A DNA stretch of 64,000 nucleotides, taken from Psychrobacter immobilis (lineage in GTDB: Bacteria > Pseudomonadota > Gammaproteobacteria > Pseudomonadales > Moraxellaceae). The stretch lies in assembly GCA_904846145.1 (NCBI GenBank), contig CAJGZL010000001.1, forward strand, positions 434,001-498,000. Direction: 5' to 3'. Of this stretch, positions 35,799 through 45,345 are shown one piece after another; the first letter of the stretch is position 1, and every line of letters starts with the position of its first letter. The notes under the pieces are model-generated. The model was not told where the DNA came from. It saw nothing but the letters and a program-made list of their open reading frames with translations, and did no database searches. The position numbers and the translations under genes were made by a program.

Positions 35799-36284
35799 AT
35801 GAGCACCACTGACAACAATACTAATCAGATAGGTCTAGAAAAAGCAGATGTAAGCACTATCATCGCCAAGCTCAATGGCTTGCTATCGAGCTATCATATG
35901 TATTATATCAACGTTCGTGGCTACCATTGGAACGTGAAAGGCGAGCATTTTTTTACGCTACATCCGCAGTTCGAAGAACTCTATACCGCCTTACAAATAC
36001 AGATTGACGAGATCGCAGAACGTATTTTAACTTTAGGTGGCACGCCTCTACACGCTTACAGTGACTTTGCCCAGCATACTAGTATTGAAGAGGACAAAGA
36101 TGTCAAAGATGGAAACACCTGTGTCAGAGGTGTAGTTTCAGGTTTGCAAACGCTTATTGCTGAGCAGCGTCAAGTATCGGCAGTCGCAGCGGAAGCTGAC
36201 GATCAAGGATCTGCAGATCTTGTTGACGCCTATGTACAAGAGCAAGAAAAACTAGTTTGGATGTACAATGCATTTTTAGGCTAA
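35799..36284 (+). CDS. dps: Dps-type DNA-protection ferritin-like protein
   Basis: A 161-residue member of the Dps/miniferritin family, which forms dodecamers that oxidise and store iron and shield DNA in stress. Ferroxidase ligands lie in 'YHWNVKGEHFFTLHPQFEELY' and the following 'IDEIAERILTLGGTPL'. The N-terminus lacks a long Lys-rich tail, so direct DNA binding is uncertain. AAAAGGACATT precedes the ATG. It is flanked by terminators, so it is monocistronic. Confidence 0.92.
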   Translation: MSTTDNNTNQIGLEKADVSTIIAKLNGLLSSYHMYYINVRGYHWNVKGEHFFTLHPQFEELYTALQIQIDEIAERILTLGGTPLHAYSDFAQHTSIEEDKDVKDGNTCVRGVVSGLQTLIAEQRQVSAVAAEADDQGSADLVDAYVQEQEKLVWMYNAFLG

Positions 36285-36307
36285 TACGTTTTTTAAATTA
36301 GAACCAT

Positions 36308-36339
36308 AAAAAAGCACTCTATATTGAGTGCTTTTTTTG
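36308..36339 (+). terminator. terminator of dps
   Basis: Stem AAAAAAGCACTC/GAGTGCTTTTTT with a 6-base loop. Also usable by the convergent gene. Confidence 0.9.
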
Positions 36340-36386
36340 TGTCTTTGCTTAAACTTAAATACTTAAGTTTAAGTTGTTTGTCTATA

Positions 36387-37133
36387 TTACTTTTCAGCCC
36401 ACTGACGCATTTTTTCACGCTCAGCTGGGGTTGCTTGTAGCCATAACTGCATAAACTGATCTAAAGTTGCGGTAGATTGAGTAGCAGTAGCTTGACTCAC
36501 ATTTTTTACAGGGATTGCACTATAAGCGTTAGAGGTAACGACAGCAGGTCTCGCATTGACTTGAGTAATAGCCTGACTGTTAGCTGTAGGCTGACCTAAA
36601 GCAGCAATAGCTTGTTGATTCTGTAATTGAGCATCACCGCTACCGCCGAATACGCCACCAATTGCTTTGCCTAATCCTGAGAATATACTGCCATCATTGC
36701 CAGCTACGCTCTGTTGGCTTGCGATAACCGTATTATTTTGTTGTACTGCCAGTGTCGGCTGCTGGGCATATTCTTTCGCCGCGTCATAATCTTCTGGCTG
36801 ACCCGGCATAGTCAAACGATAGGTCTGATTATCCGTTAAGTCTGCGGCCACACTGATATTACCTGAGCGCAAATAGTCGTGTTCATCACGCGGCAAATTG
36901 TAAAGACGATCGTATTTTGCGGTTAGCACATGCTGCCCAGGTTGCAAAGTAAATTGTTTGGTTAGCGGCTGAAATATGCTTTGCTTAAGCTCTTGACCAT
37001 TAATAGCGGTGACTTTGATATTGTCATCTACCAATAGCGTTACCTCTGCATGCGATAACACAGAGACTGATCCTACGCTCATTAATAGTGCGGCAGTAGT
37101 GAGTTTTTTTAGCTTAGAGGTAAAAAGGGTCAT
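36387..37133 (-). CDS. DUF2057 family secreted protein
   Basis: A 248-residue protein from the ATG at 37133, which has AGGATATCTT upstream. The signal peptide ends after SHA. The mature N-terminus 'EVTLLVDDNIKVTAINGQEL' and 'LQPGQHVLTAKYDRLYNL' match DUF2057 (YccT-like periplasmic proteins). The C-terminal third is Ala/Gln-rich, then 'LDQFMQLWLQATPAEREKMR', which reads as a helix at the very end. Function unknown. Read convergently to dps. Confidence 0.8.
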   Translation of the reverse strand: MTLFTSKLKKLTTAALLMSVGSVSVLSHAEVTLLVDDNIKVTAINGQELKQSIFQPLTKQFTLQPGQHVLTAKYDRLYNLPRDEHDYLRSGNISVAADLTDNQTYRLTMPGQPEDYDAAKEYAQQPTLAVQQNNTVIASQQSVAGNDGSIFSGLGKAIGGVFGGSGDAQLQNQQAIAALGQPTANSQAITQVNARPAVVTSNAYSAIPVKNVSQATATQSTATLDQFMQLWLQATPAEREKMRQWAEK

Positions 37134-37226
37134 AAGATATCCTATCAATAGTAGAAGGTTTCGATATAGTTCAATGTACTGATTGCTAGCATAGACTAAT
37201 TTGCTAGCAATCAGTACATTCTTATT

Positions 37227-38030
37227 CTAAAAATCAAACGGCATAGTATGTTGATCCTGATTGGCAGCGTCGTTATCACCTTGTGTCTCTATAGAGATAT
37301 CAGCGAGCTCAGCGGCTAACGTCTGCTCATCAATAGTCAATAGTGCATCACTGATCACCGCTTTGGAGATATTACTTCGACCTAAGTTTGAGAACATCGG
37401 CTGAATATAATTTAGCACTTCCATCATCGCACCGATACGATGCGGACCTTCATTGAGCAGGTAACTCAATATACGCTCATCAAACTGCCAACCACGCCGA
37501 CGCAAGATAGACTGCATAAGTGCTTGACGATCCGCTAAATTGTGACCGTTTGGCACTTTAAAGGCAGGTGCTTGCGCTAATCGAGTCAGCAGATCTGTGA
37601 GTTTAAAGGGCAAGCTACTGGCAGGCATATTAGCGGCGAATAGCAGCTGACGCTGCCCTTCACGGCTGCGATTTATTAAATGAAATAGAGCCTCTTGCCA
37701 TTGGCTACTGTGCTCAAGCACTTCTAGATCATCGATAGCTATCAGATCAAAGTTCTCAAGAGAGGATAGAACATCGACATCAGCATGTATCAGCTCATCT
37801 AAAGATAAACAGATCGCTGTCTTGTCCATTTCAATAAAAGACTCACAAATAGCGGATAACAGATGCGACTTGCCAGTAGCAGGACTGCCGAACAGATACA
37901 GCTGACCGATCAGGCCGACATGTAACTGCCGAACGGCATCAATAATCGACATCCAACCAGGACCTGAAAAGTCACTGAGACTTGCATCATGTTTAATATC
38001 CAGATTGAGACTTAGCTGTACTTTTGCCAT
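37227..38030 (-). CDS. hda: DnaA regulatory inactivator Hda-like ATPase
   Basis: DnaA-paralogue AAA+ protein of 267 residues that, bound to the DNA-polymerase clamp, promotes ATP hydrolysis by DnaA and so limits re-initiation. The clamp-binding motif QLSLNL is at residues 5-10. Walker A is 'LYLFGSPATGKSHLLSAI', Walker B 'LIAIDDLEVL', and there is the sensor-like 'DLLTRLAQAP' and 'ADRQALMQSILRRRGW'. The C-terminal tail of about 30 residues, rich in D, Q and N, is longer than in E. coli Hda. The gene is read in the same direction as the permease gene lying 310 bases upstream, as commonly seen with PerM-type genes. Confidence 0.88.
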   Translation of the reverse strand: MAKVQLSLNLDIKHDASLSDFSGPGWMSIIDAVRQLHVGLIGQLYLFGSPATGKSHLLSAICESFIEMDKTAICLSLDELIHADVDVLSSLENFDLIAIDDLEVLEHSSQWQEALFHLINRSREGQRQLLFAANMPASSLPFKLTDLLTRLAQAPAFKVPNGHNLADRQALMQSILRRRGWQFDERILSYLLNEGPHRIGAMMEVLNYIQPMFSNLGRSNISKAVISDALLTIDEQTLAAELADISIETQGDNDAANQDQHTMPFDF

Positions 38031-38340
38031 GAATCGTCAACTTAGGTTGCACAGTGCAATCAAATATAAAATGCTAGATATTAGGGTCTGTTGATAAAGA
38101 GTGGATTTTATGTCTATCAATAGTCAAAACATCAGCCACTACGCCTATATATACCATATTTGCAAAATGACTGACAAGTCCTTTACGGTTAGCAGAGCTT
38201 AAGTGGCTATAAATAAAAAAATACTATCAAAGAACATAATGAACCATAACCACTCTTTTAGCTTGTTGTAGAGTGCGCTTTATTTATCCTGCATTTGCTT
38301 TACTTGTTATACATCGTCTAAAGCTCTAAACAAGCTACCG
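38031..38340. other. intergenic region between the AI-2E permease gene and hda
   Basis: A 310-base gap. It holds a partial copy of the repeat (TAGGGTCTGTTGA at 38082-38094) and otherwise A/T-rich sequence with no recognisable gene. Confidence 0.45.
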
Positions 38341-39447
38341 CTATTTTTTCTCGAACAGCTCTAGCTGTTTGCGACCTCTATAAAAGTCGGTAGTCCGATA
38401 ATAAGCATACAAGTGACGGAATAATACATTGAGTACCGCTGATACAGGTAAAGCGATAAGCATCCCGACAAAACCTAGCAAACTTGCTCCCGCTAATACA
38501 GCAAATATAACCCAAAGTGGCGATAGACCGATTTTATCACCTAATAGCAGGGGCTGTAGCACATACCCTTCGGCCGCCTGACCCACCAAAAATGCCCCAG
38601 CTATCAAAGATAAATGAAACCAATCCAAGCCAAATTGGAACAAGCCTGCGATAATTGAGGCAATAAATCCCAGACCAAAACCCAAGTAAGGGACAAAGCT
38701 TGCGATACCTGCGCCCATACCAATAATAAGTCCAAGCTCAAGACCGATCAGCTGCAACTGAACCGCATAAATAACCCCTAAAAGTACCATAACCAACAGC
38801 TGCCCTTTGACGAACTCCATCAAAGCCCGATCACACTCTTGTGCTACAGCAATAACCTTTTTACTATAAGCGGCAGGTATCGCCATCTTCCAGCTAAGCA
38901 GACGCTTATCCCAATTAAATAAAAAATAAAAGGTCAAAATAGGTACAAGTACTATCAAACCTGCACTATTGACAAAATTCATGCTTGAGGCTAATACTTG
39001 GTTCATCCAGTTACTGGCATCTGAGAACTGATAATGCGTTTGCATGTATCCAACTAAGGTCTCGGACAACCCCTTAATCTCTAGCTCAGGCATCCTAATA
39101 CGCGTATTATTAGCCAGCCATTCGCGCCCGACCTCATTATACCAAATAAATGTTTTTGGTAAATAATCCCAAGCCGCTTGCAATTGATACCACAAGGTTG
39201 GCACCAGCCACCATAATAATAATGCCATCCCTAAGGTGATAGTGGCATAAACGATAATAATTGCGATCCAGCGCCTAACATATCTTGATAGCTTTTTTAC
39301 TAAAGGATTAAACAAGTAAGCCAGTACAAAAGCAAAAACAAAAGGCACGATTACAGGTAGCATCATGTTCAATAGCAGCAAAGCTATGACAACAGCTATG
39401 ACGATAAACAACCGTCTGAAAAAAGGATCTATGTTTTGAGTAATCAT
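38341..39447 (-). CDS. perM: AI-2E family transporter (PerM type)
   Basis: Inner-membrane protein of 368 residues with about eight hydrophobic segments, the last of which end in 'GMLIALPVSAVLNVLF'. Family marks are 'FVPYLGFGLGFIASIIAGL' and 'LGDKIGLSPLWVIFAVLAGA'. The family is named for an autoinducer-2 exporter, but most members have unknown or ion-antiport roles. Located upstream of hda on the same strand. AGGATTACC before the ATG. Confidence 0.88.
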   Translation of the reverse strand: MITQNIDPFFRRLFIVIAVVIALLLLNMMLPVIVPFVFAFVLAYLFNPLVKKLSRYVRRWIAIIIVYATITLGMALLLWWLVPTLWYQLQAAWDYLPKTFIWYNEVGREWLANNTRIRMPELEIKGLSETLVGYMQTHYQFSDASNWMNQVLASSMNFVNSAGLIVLVPILTFYFLFNWDKRLLSWKMAIPAAYSKKVIAVAQECDRALMEFVKGQLLVMVLLGVIYAVQLQLIGLELGLIIGMGAGIASFVPYLGFGLGFIASIIAGLFQFGLDWFHLSLIAGAFLVGQAAEGYVLQPLLLGDKIGLSPLWVIFAVLAGASLLGFVGMLIALPVSAVLNVLFRHLYAYYRTTDFYRGRKQLELFEKK

Positions 39448-39855
39448 TAAAGGTAATCCTAAGTTTGCGCTGATATTTGCATGACAATAATTGGAATAAA
39501 AAAATACTGAATATCTAAATACGATATAGATTTTGTACAGTGTAAATTCCTCATTATCGCAGAGTAAATAAAAAAAGCAGTCTTTTTTTGTGTTTTAGTG
39601 ATTATTCATTCCTCTAATCTATATCGTCATTGTGAGTGAGCGGCTATATCACTGACGATCATGTAGATAACGACCCTGCTTTGCTTGCTATTATTGAGTG
39701 CCGTTATTGGTTATAATGCGCCCACTATTATGGAACTATCCATTAGGGTCTGTTGAACATTCGATCATGGCACTGACAGCGACTATTTATGAATGTTCAA
39801 CAGACCCTACTAACTCCCTATGCAATCCAATTCATTATTTAACGGTGAGATGACC
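39448..39855. other. divergent intergenic region between the permease gene and purM
   Basis: A 408-base gap with the perfect 19-bp inverted-repeat element at 39744-39809 placed only about 46 bases before the purM start. Promoters of both genes should lie here; I see no clear PurR operator. Confidence 0.5.
39744..39809. repeat. 66-bp element with perfect 19-bp inverted repeats
   Basis: TAGGGTCTGTTGAACATTC and its exact reverse complement enclose 28 bases. Part of this sequence recurs at 35562-35580 and 38082-38094. The structure is MITE-like, or it could form a strong hairpin in the purM leader. Confidence 0.85.
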
Positions 39856-40905
39856 ATGAGTGATAAGCCCTCTTTAAGCTACAAAGATGCTGGTGTCGAT
39901 ATCGATGCAGGCGACGCATTAGTTCAGCGTATTAAGTCGGTAGCAAAAGCTACTAGCCGTCCTGAGGTGGTCGGTGGACTTGGCGGTTTTGGCGCTCTAT
40001 GTCGTATCCCTACTGGCTACACTTCTCCCCTTCTAGTCTCTGGTACGGATGGCGTCGGCACTAAGCTCAAGCTGGCACTACAGCTGAACCGTCACGATAC
40101 GATCGGTATTGATCTGGTCGCTATGTGCGTTAACGATTTATTAGTTTGCGGTGCTGAGCCATTATTCTTTTTAGACTATTATGCGACTGGTAAGCTCGAT
40201 ATCGAGACTGCCGCGACGGTAGTCACTGGTATTGGCGAAGGCTGTAAGCTATCTAACTGTGCGCTTATCGGTGGCGAAACGGCTGAGATGCCAGGTATGT
40301 ACCAAGACGATGATTATGATCTTGCAGGGTTCTGCGTCGGTGTCGTTGAAGAGGCGGAAGTCATCACAGGCGAAAACGTAACAGAAGGCGACGTATTGAT
40401 CGCTCTTGCCTCAAGCGGCGCGCACTCTAATGGCTACTCATTAGTACGTAAAGTCATCGAAGTTAGCGGTATCGATGTAACGACTAGCACTGAGAAGCTA
40501 GATGGCCAGCCTATCCAAGACGCGCTAATGGCACCAACTCGCATCTATGTAAAAGCCATTAAAGCCTTGCAGGATACCCTTGGTAGTTCTGCCCTGCACG
40601 CCATGTCACATATTACCGGTGGTGGCTTGACGGATAACTTGCCACGGGTATTACCGGATAATTTAGCCGCTAGCATTGATACCAACAGCTGGCAGTTCTC
40701 AGAGCTATTCACTTGGTTACAAACCCAAGGCAATATTGAGCAAAGTGAGATGTACCGCACCTTTAACTGTGGCGTCGGCTTTGTTATCGTCGTACCAAAA
40801 GATAAAGCAGAAGCTGCTATCCAAACCTTGAATGATGCTGGCGAAAAAGCATGGAAATTAGGTGAAATGGTTAGTCGCGAAGCGGATGCTGTGGTGTACC
40901 GTTAA
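39856..40905 (+). CDS. purM: phosphoribosylformylglycinamidine cyclo-ligase
   Basis: Purine biosynthesis enzyme that closes the imidazole ring, making AIR from FGAM with ATP. From the ATG at 39856, which has GGTGAG six bases upstream, it has 349 residues, the usual length. Motifs: '[20 protein letters not shown]', '[16 protein letters not shown]', '[14 protein letters not shown]' and '[18 protein letters not shown]'. Its TAA stop overlaps the ATG of purN by one base, so the two are translationally coupled. Confidence 0.97.
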   Translation: MSDKPSLSYKDAGVDIDAGDALVQRIKSVAKATSRPEVVGGLGGFGALCRIPTGYTSPLLVSGTDGVGTKLKLALQLNRHDTIGIDLVAMCVNDLLVCGAEPLFFLDYYATGKLDIETAATVVTGIGEGCKLSNCALIGGETAEMPGMYQDDDYDLAGFCVGVVEEAEVITGENVTEGDVLIALASSGAHSNGYSLVRKVIEVSGIDVTTSTEKLDGQPIQDALMAPTRIYVKAIKALQDTLGSSALHAMSHITGGGLTDNLPRVLPDNLAASIDTNSWQFSELFTWLQTQGNIEQSEMYRTFNCGVGFVIVVPKDKAEAAIQTLNDAGEKAWKLGEMVSREADAVVYR

Positions 40906-41597
40906 TGTCAGACAGCCATACAAAAATTCATAACAAGCCGTTACGCGTTGCCGTTTTGGTTTCAGGTAATGGCAGTAATCTACAAGTTCTGATAGATGCG
41001 ATGCAAGCAGGTGCGCTACCGATTGAGATAGTCGGCGTCATTAGTAATCGTGATGATGCCTTTGCTATCACCCGTGCTCAAAGGGCGGATATTCCCGTTG
41101 CTGTTTTATCCCATACCGATAGTGGCAAGCGCATGACGATTAAAACTTTTGAGCGTCACGCCAGCACGCAGCTTGATGAGTGGCAGCCCGATTTGATTCT
41201 TTTGGCTGGGTTTATGCGCGTATTAAGTGCTGATTTTATCAATAGCAGTATTGCGCCGATGATTAATCTACACCCTTCCCTATTGCCTGTTTATAAGGGC
41301 TTGGATACTCATCAGCGTGTTATACAAGCAGGTGAGCGTCAGCACGGCTGTAGCATTCACATTGTCACCGCTGATCTCGACGCGGGCGCTGTCCTCACCC
41401 AAGCCCTGCTAGAAGTTCTTCAAAAAGATACTGCTAATAGCCTGCAAACGCGTGTGCAAAAGCTTGAACATCAGCTACTGCCTTGGACCATTTTGTTGTT
41501 AGCTAAAGGTGTATTGCCGTTGCACAACGAGCAATTATCTAATCAGCAACACACCTGTATGCCGACACTACCTTGGAAGCTATATTTAAACAGTTAA
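40905..41597 (+). CDS. purN: phosphoribosylglycinamide formyltransferase
   Basis: Transfers a formyl group from 10-formyl-tetrahydrofolate to GAR. The 230-residue protein has 'VAVLVSGNGSNLQVLIDAM', the catalytic Asn/His/Asp in 'INLHPSLLPVYKGLDTHQRV', then 'HGCSIHIVTADLDAGAVLTQ'. The C-terminal tail is slightly longer than usual. Start overlaps the purM stop (TAATG). Confidence 0.96.
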   Translation: MSDSHTKIHNKPLRVAVLVSGNGSNLQVLIDAMQAGALPIEIVGVISNRDDAFAITRAQRADIPVAVLSHTDSGKRMTIKTFERHASTQLDEWQPDLILLAGFMRVLSADFINSSIAPMINLHPSLLPVYKGLDTHQRVIQAGERQHGCSIHIVTADLDAGAVLTQALLEVLQKDTANSLQTRVQKLEHQLLPWTILLLAKGVLPLHNEQLSNQQHTCMPTLPWKLYLNS

Positions 41598-41648
41598 AGT
41601 AATGTCAAAGAGCAAAGAAAAGTAGTAACCATTTAAAACTATCGACCA

Positions 41649-41690
41649 CAAAAAAGCCCAGTCACTCAATTTATGAATGACTGGGCTTTT
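41649..41690. terminator. bidirectional terminator between purN and the semialdehyde dehydrogenase gene
   Basis: Stem AAAAAGCCCAGTCA/TGACTGGGCTTTT with A/T runs on both sides. Confidence 0.9.
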
Positions 41691-41738
41691 CGGTATTCAA
41701 TATTTAAAGCGTTTTAACTTTAAAATCTGTACGTGTTC

Positions 41739-43118
41739 TTAACTATTATGAACGTGTACACCTTTTATGTTTACAAACTCTTTAATACCGAAACCACCAT
41801 GCTCGCGACCATGACCCGAGTTTTTCACACCACCAAAAGGTAATGCTGGATTTGCGAGGCCATAGCCATTGATATAGACCATACCCGTATCAAACTGCTC
41901 ATTAGCTAGACGGATGGCTTTGTCTTCATCTTTAGAGAAGATAGCACCACCCAATCCATAACGGCTGTCGTTAGCAATACGCATAGCATCATCTTGATCT
42001 TTGGCACGTATTAGAGATGCTACTGGACCAAACAGCTCATCATCATAGGCTGGTTGACCTTTTTCAACATTCTCTAGAATAGTCGCTGGATAAAAGCTTC
42101 CTTTACCTTCTGGTAATTTACCACCAACTGATATAGTAGCGCCTTTACTTACGCTCTCTTCCACTTGCTCATGCAGTTTTTCTTGCAGATCTTTACGCGC
42201 TAGTGGGCCAAGATCAGAGCTGTCATCCATTGGGTCGCCTGCTTTTTTACTTGCAAACTCTTCAACGATACGCTTACGGAACTCATCATATAAGCTGTCA
42301 ACGACGATAAAGCGCTTTGCAGCAACACAAGTCTCGCCATTATTGATCAGACGCGCTAGCGTACAAGTTTGTACTGCAAGCTCTAAGTCAGCATCTTCTA
42401 AAACAATAAATGCGTCATTCGAGCCCAACTCCAGAACTGCTTTTTTGATTGCTTTTGCTGCTTGCTGACCAACGATGCTACCTGCACCATCACTACCAGT
42501 AAGCGTCACGCCGCGTACTTTATCATTACCAATTAATTTTTCTGACTGGTCGTGATCAATTAGAATAGTACGGAACAAATCATTCGGTAAGTCAGACTCA
42601 TGGAATATTTTTTCAATTAATAAGCCAGAACCAGTCACGTTTGCTGCGTGCTTAAGCAGAACGCTGTTACCTGCCATTAGATTGGCAATCGTATAGCGGA
42701 ACACTTGATAAGCTGGGAAGTTCCAAGGCTGCATACCATAGATAACGCCAATGGGCTGATAGGTAACAATACCTTTTTTCAAGCCTTCGATGTCACGTTC
42801 ATCATCAGCAAGCGCGGCCACACCTTTCTCTGCAGTGTAATCACAAATCGCTTTACACAAATCAATCTCTTGTAGACTCTGACTGTAAAGTTTACCGCGC
42901 TCCTCAGTCATAAGACGAGATAGCTCCTCTTTGTACTTCATCAAAGTCTCGCCAATAGAGTTAAGAACCTTCGCACGCTCTTCATGGCTGGTAGTGCGCC
43001 ACTGCAAAAATGCTTCATGAGAAGCGTCAACGATCTTATTGACCTCATCATTACTCATATAGTTATATTCTTTGATGTCTTCGCCTGTTGCTGGGTTTAC
43101 AGTAGTAATATCTGCCAT
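41739..43118 (-). CDS. NAD-dependent succinate-semialdehyde dehydrogenase-like protein (Sad/YneI type)
   Basis: Aldehyde dehydrogenase of 459 residues. The catalytic Glu is in 'AVLELGSNDAFIVLEDADLE', where the SND form replaces the usual GGK and marks the Sad/YneI branch. The catalytic Cys is in 'NNGETCVAAKRFIV'. The end 'PFGGVKNSGHGREHGGFGIKEFVNIK' also fits. Expected to oxidise succinic semialdehyde to succinate, but substrate range in this branch is broad. A LysR-type regulator gene lies upstream on the same strand. Ribosome site AGGATAATAACC. Confidence 0.85.
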   Translation of the reverse strand: MADITTVNPATGEDIKEYNYMSNDEVNKIVDASHEAFLQWRTTSHEERAKVLNSIGETLMKYKEELSRLMTEERGKLYSQSLQEIDLCKAICDYTAEKGVAALADDERDIEGLKKGIVTYQPIGVIYGMQPWNFPAYQVFRYTIANLMAGNSVLLKHAANVTGSGLLIEKIFHESDLPNDLFRTILIDHDQSEKLIGNDKVRGVTLTGSDGAGSIVGQQAAKAIKKAVLELGSNDAFIVLEDADLELAVQTCTLARLINNGETCVAAKRFIVVDSLYDEFRKRIVEEFASKKAGDPMDDSSDLGPLARKDLQEKLHEQVEESVSKGATISVGGKLPEGKGSFYPATILENVEKGQPAYDDELFGPVASLIRAKDQDDAMRIANDSRYGLGGAIFSKDEDKAIRLANEQFDTGMVYINGYGLANPALPFGGVKNSGHGREHGGFGIKEFVNIKGVHVHNS

Positions 43119-43336
43119 GGTTATTATCCTAATATTGTTTTGAATTAGTGTTATTTTAAATTAATTTCATTATTCACATGCATTTGTGCAATTATCGAAC
43201 ACTGCTTATCAAAAGCGATATATGATCTGCGTTTTTATTTAACTAAGTCATCATAACAAAACATTGTCCTTACACTTTTACAAGATATTATAAAATGTGT
43301 GGAAGATGTTAACAATGTGACCCGATAATAAAGATT

Positions 43337-43365
43337 ACCTAACTAATATTACTTATTAGTTAGGT
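43337..43365. promoter_or_regulatory. perfect 12-bp palindrome between lysR-type gene and semialdehyde dehydrogenase
   Basis: ACCTAACTAATA and its reverse complement around 5 bases. It may be a regulator-binding site or a second terminator of the regulator gene. No long T-run follows on the minus strand. Confidence 0.45.
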
Positions 43366-43374
43366 TTTAAAGTC

Positions 43375-43400
43375 AAAAAAAACCAGCACTAAGGCTGGTC
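43375..43400 (-). terminator. terminator of the LysR-type gene
   Basis: Stem ACCAGC/GCTGGT with a 6-base loop and a run of eight T on the minus strand. Confidence 0.8.
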
Positions 43401-43419
43401 TCATACATTTTTAGAATAC

Positions 43420-44409
43420 TCAAAAAATCTGATTAATGACTGGTATGTCTTCTTCTTTATTTTCTTCATCAGCAACGACTTGACGTGCGACATGCATGAT
43501 AAGTTGTCTTAACCATCTATGCGCAGGATGATGTTGCAATAATGGAGACCACGCCATAGTCAGCTCAAACTCAGGTATAAAAAATGGCGGCTCTCTCATG
43601 ATAATACTGTCATTAGTCGCTTGCATACGTGCCACACGCGTCGGCAAAGTTGCAATCAAGTCTTTATTAGCCGCGAGCATTGCAGGCATCTGATAGTGAC
43701 GAGTAAATACACTAATCTGACGCTTTTGCCCTAAGCGTTGCAAGGCTTGATCAATTGAGCCAAGTCCGCCTGACTTTTCGGGATTGACCCCAAAGCCGAC
43801 ACCCATACCTGTCTTTGATACCCAAACATGCTGGCTTTTTAGATAATTCTTCAAATTAAAACGACTGGCATAAGAGTTATCAGCAGATAATAAACAGCTA
43901 AAAGTATCACGCCACACTAGTACTTGATGGAAGCTTTGCGGTATTTCATTAAAACGGTTGATAGCTAGATCGACTCGCCCCTGCTCCATATCACGATAAG
44001 AGACGTCTGATGGGGTCAAAAAATCTAATATTACATTGGGTGCCTCAGAGCGCAGTGCCTTGACTAACTTAGGTACCAGTGTTGCCTCGGCATAATCAGA
44101 AGTCATAATCCGAAATACGCGCGAGGTACTATAAGGACGAAATTCGGTACGCGGCTCAAGCACTTGCGTCAGATCAGCTAATATCTCACGAATACGCGGC
44201 TGTAGCTCAAGCGCACGTTCCGTTGGTGTCATACCCTCTGATGAGCGTACTAGCAAAGGGTCATTGAACAACTTTCGCAAGCGACGTAAAATATTACTCA
44301 TCGCTGGTTGAGTGATGCCCAATTGCTCTGCGGCACGGGTCACGTTTTTTTCTCTGAGCAATACATCTAGATGTACTAATAAATTTAAATCAACGCGCTG
44401 CAAATTCAT
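43420..44409 (-). CDS. LysR-type transcriptional regulator
   Basis: DNA-binding regulator of 329 residues from the ATG at 44409; the longer frame to 44442 is less likely. The N-terminal winged helix-turn-helix is 'RVDLNLLVHLDVLLREKNVT' then 'RAAEQLGITQPAMSNILRRL', with 'FNDPLLVRSSEGMTPTERA', closer to the NodD/NahR branch. The rest is a periplasmic-binding-like effector domain ending in an acidic tail 'DEENKEEDIP'. It lies between aceA (divergent, 936 bases away) and the semialdehyde dehydrogenase gene (downstream). Either may be its target; the effector is unknown. Confidence 0.88.
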   Translation of the reverse strand: MNLQRVDLNLLVHLDVLLREKNVTRAAEQLGITQPAMSNILRRLRKLFNDPLLVRSSEGMTPTERALELQPRIREILADLTQVLEPRTEFRPYSTSRVFRIMTSDYAEATLVPKLVKALRSEAPNVILDFLTPSDVSYRDMEQGRVDLAINRFNEIPQSFHQVLVWRDTFSCLLSADNSYASRFNLKNYLKSQHVWVSKTGMGVGFGVNPEKSGGLGSIDQALQRLGQKRQISVFTRHYQMPAMLAANKDLIATLPTRVARMQATNDSIIMREPPFFIPEFELTMAWSPLLQHHPAHRWLRQLIMHVARQVVADEENKEEDIPVINQIF

Positions 44410-45345
44410 ACGTATGTCTCTTTGCCTTAAAATAACTGCCATTTAAAGGTTTGGTGATGTAATTTATTACTAGAGCTACTATAGTTGCTAACTGCTTTAC
44501 AACTACTAAATAGGTCATATAAAAAGGTATTCAAATAAATAAAGCTCATTATAAGTTGCATTATTAGCGGTAAGTCTTTGATATCTATCAACTATAGATA
44601 AAATAAATACTCAAGATAATTATCATAAACTAGATAAATCTCGATTGAGTGGTTATAGTGAGTCTTATAAATAAGCAACAGCAAATGAGTCAAAATTAAA
44701 CCAACATTAGAATCGTCACTCAGCCATTTTGACTGACAACACGACAGCTCTTATTGTAGCATCTCTGACGAGTAAGTAGTGACACCTACTACTGATAACC
44801 TCTGAAATAGCTAAAATGTTATTAGCTCAATACTTGTCATATTTTTGTTCGTTTATCAATGTATTGTGATTTTTATGATAACTGGCAGCACTGATAGGCT
44901 CTAAGTACAGTTACTAGGCAATCACTAAGCAATAAGCGCTCTAAACTACTTTTTCTACATTTGATTGCTTAAAACGCTTGTATTTTTGCTCAACTTTGTT
45001 TAGGGTATTAAGCCTAAGAATTATGATGAGCAAATATCTTTTGTTTTAGCTTAAAAATTTTTAGCTCCAACTGCACCACATACTTAGAACATTATTTAAT
45101 TTTTAAATTTATTCTGAGTTTCGATATCACTATTACCATCGCCGTTGCTACCCTTATTTATCTGTATCAAATTTTTGATACTTACTCGATAATGCAACAA
45201 TGAAAGCCTAGCAATACCCAGTAAAACTTAGTCAGCAGCGATAAGTAATAAACTAAATAGTGCCTGTCTCTACGACGACAGTTACAACAGCATTTACAAC
45301 GATAGTTTTTCGTTAGTCTTTTTACACCCACCAAGGAGAGTTTGG
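44410..45345. other. 936-base noncoding region upstream of aceA
   Basis: The longest gap in the window. It is A/T-rich with no open frame above 60 codons, no tRNA-like fold and no clear terminator. It lies between the LysR-type gene and aceA and so carries both promoters. Its length leaves room for a small RNA or several regulator sites, but I cannot define one. Confidence 0.5.
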
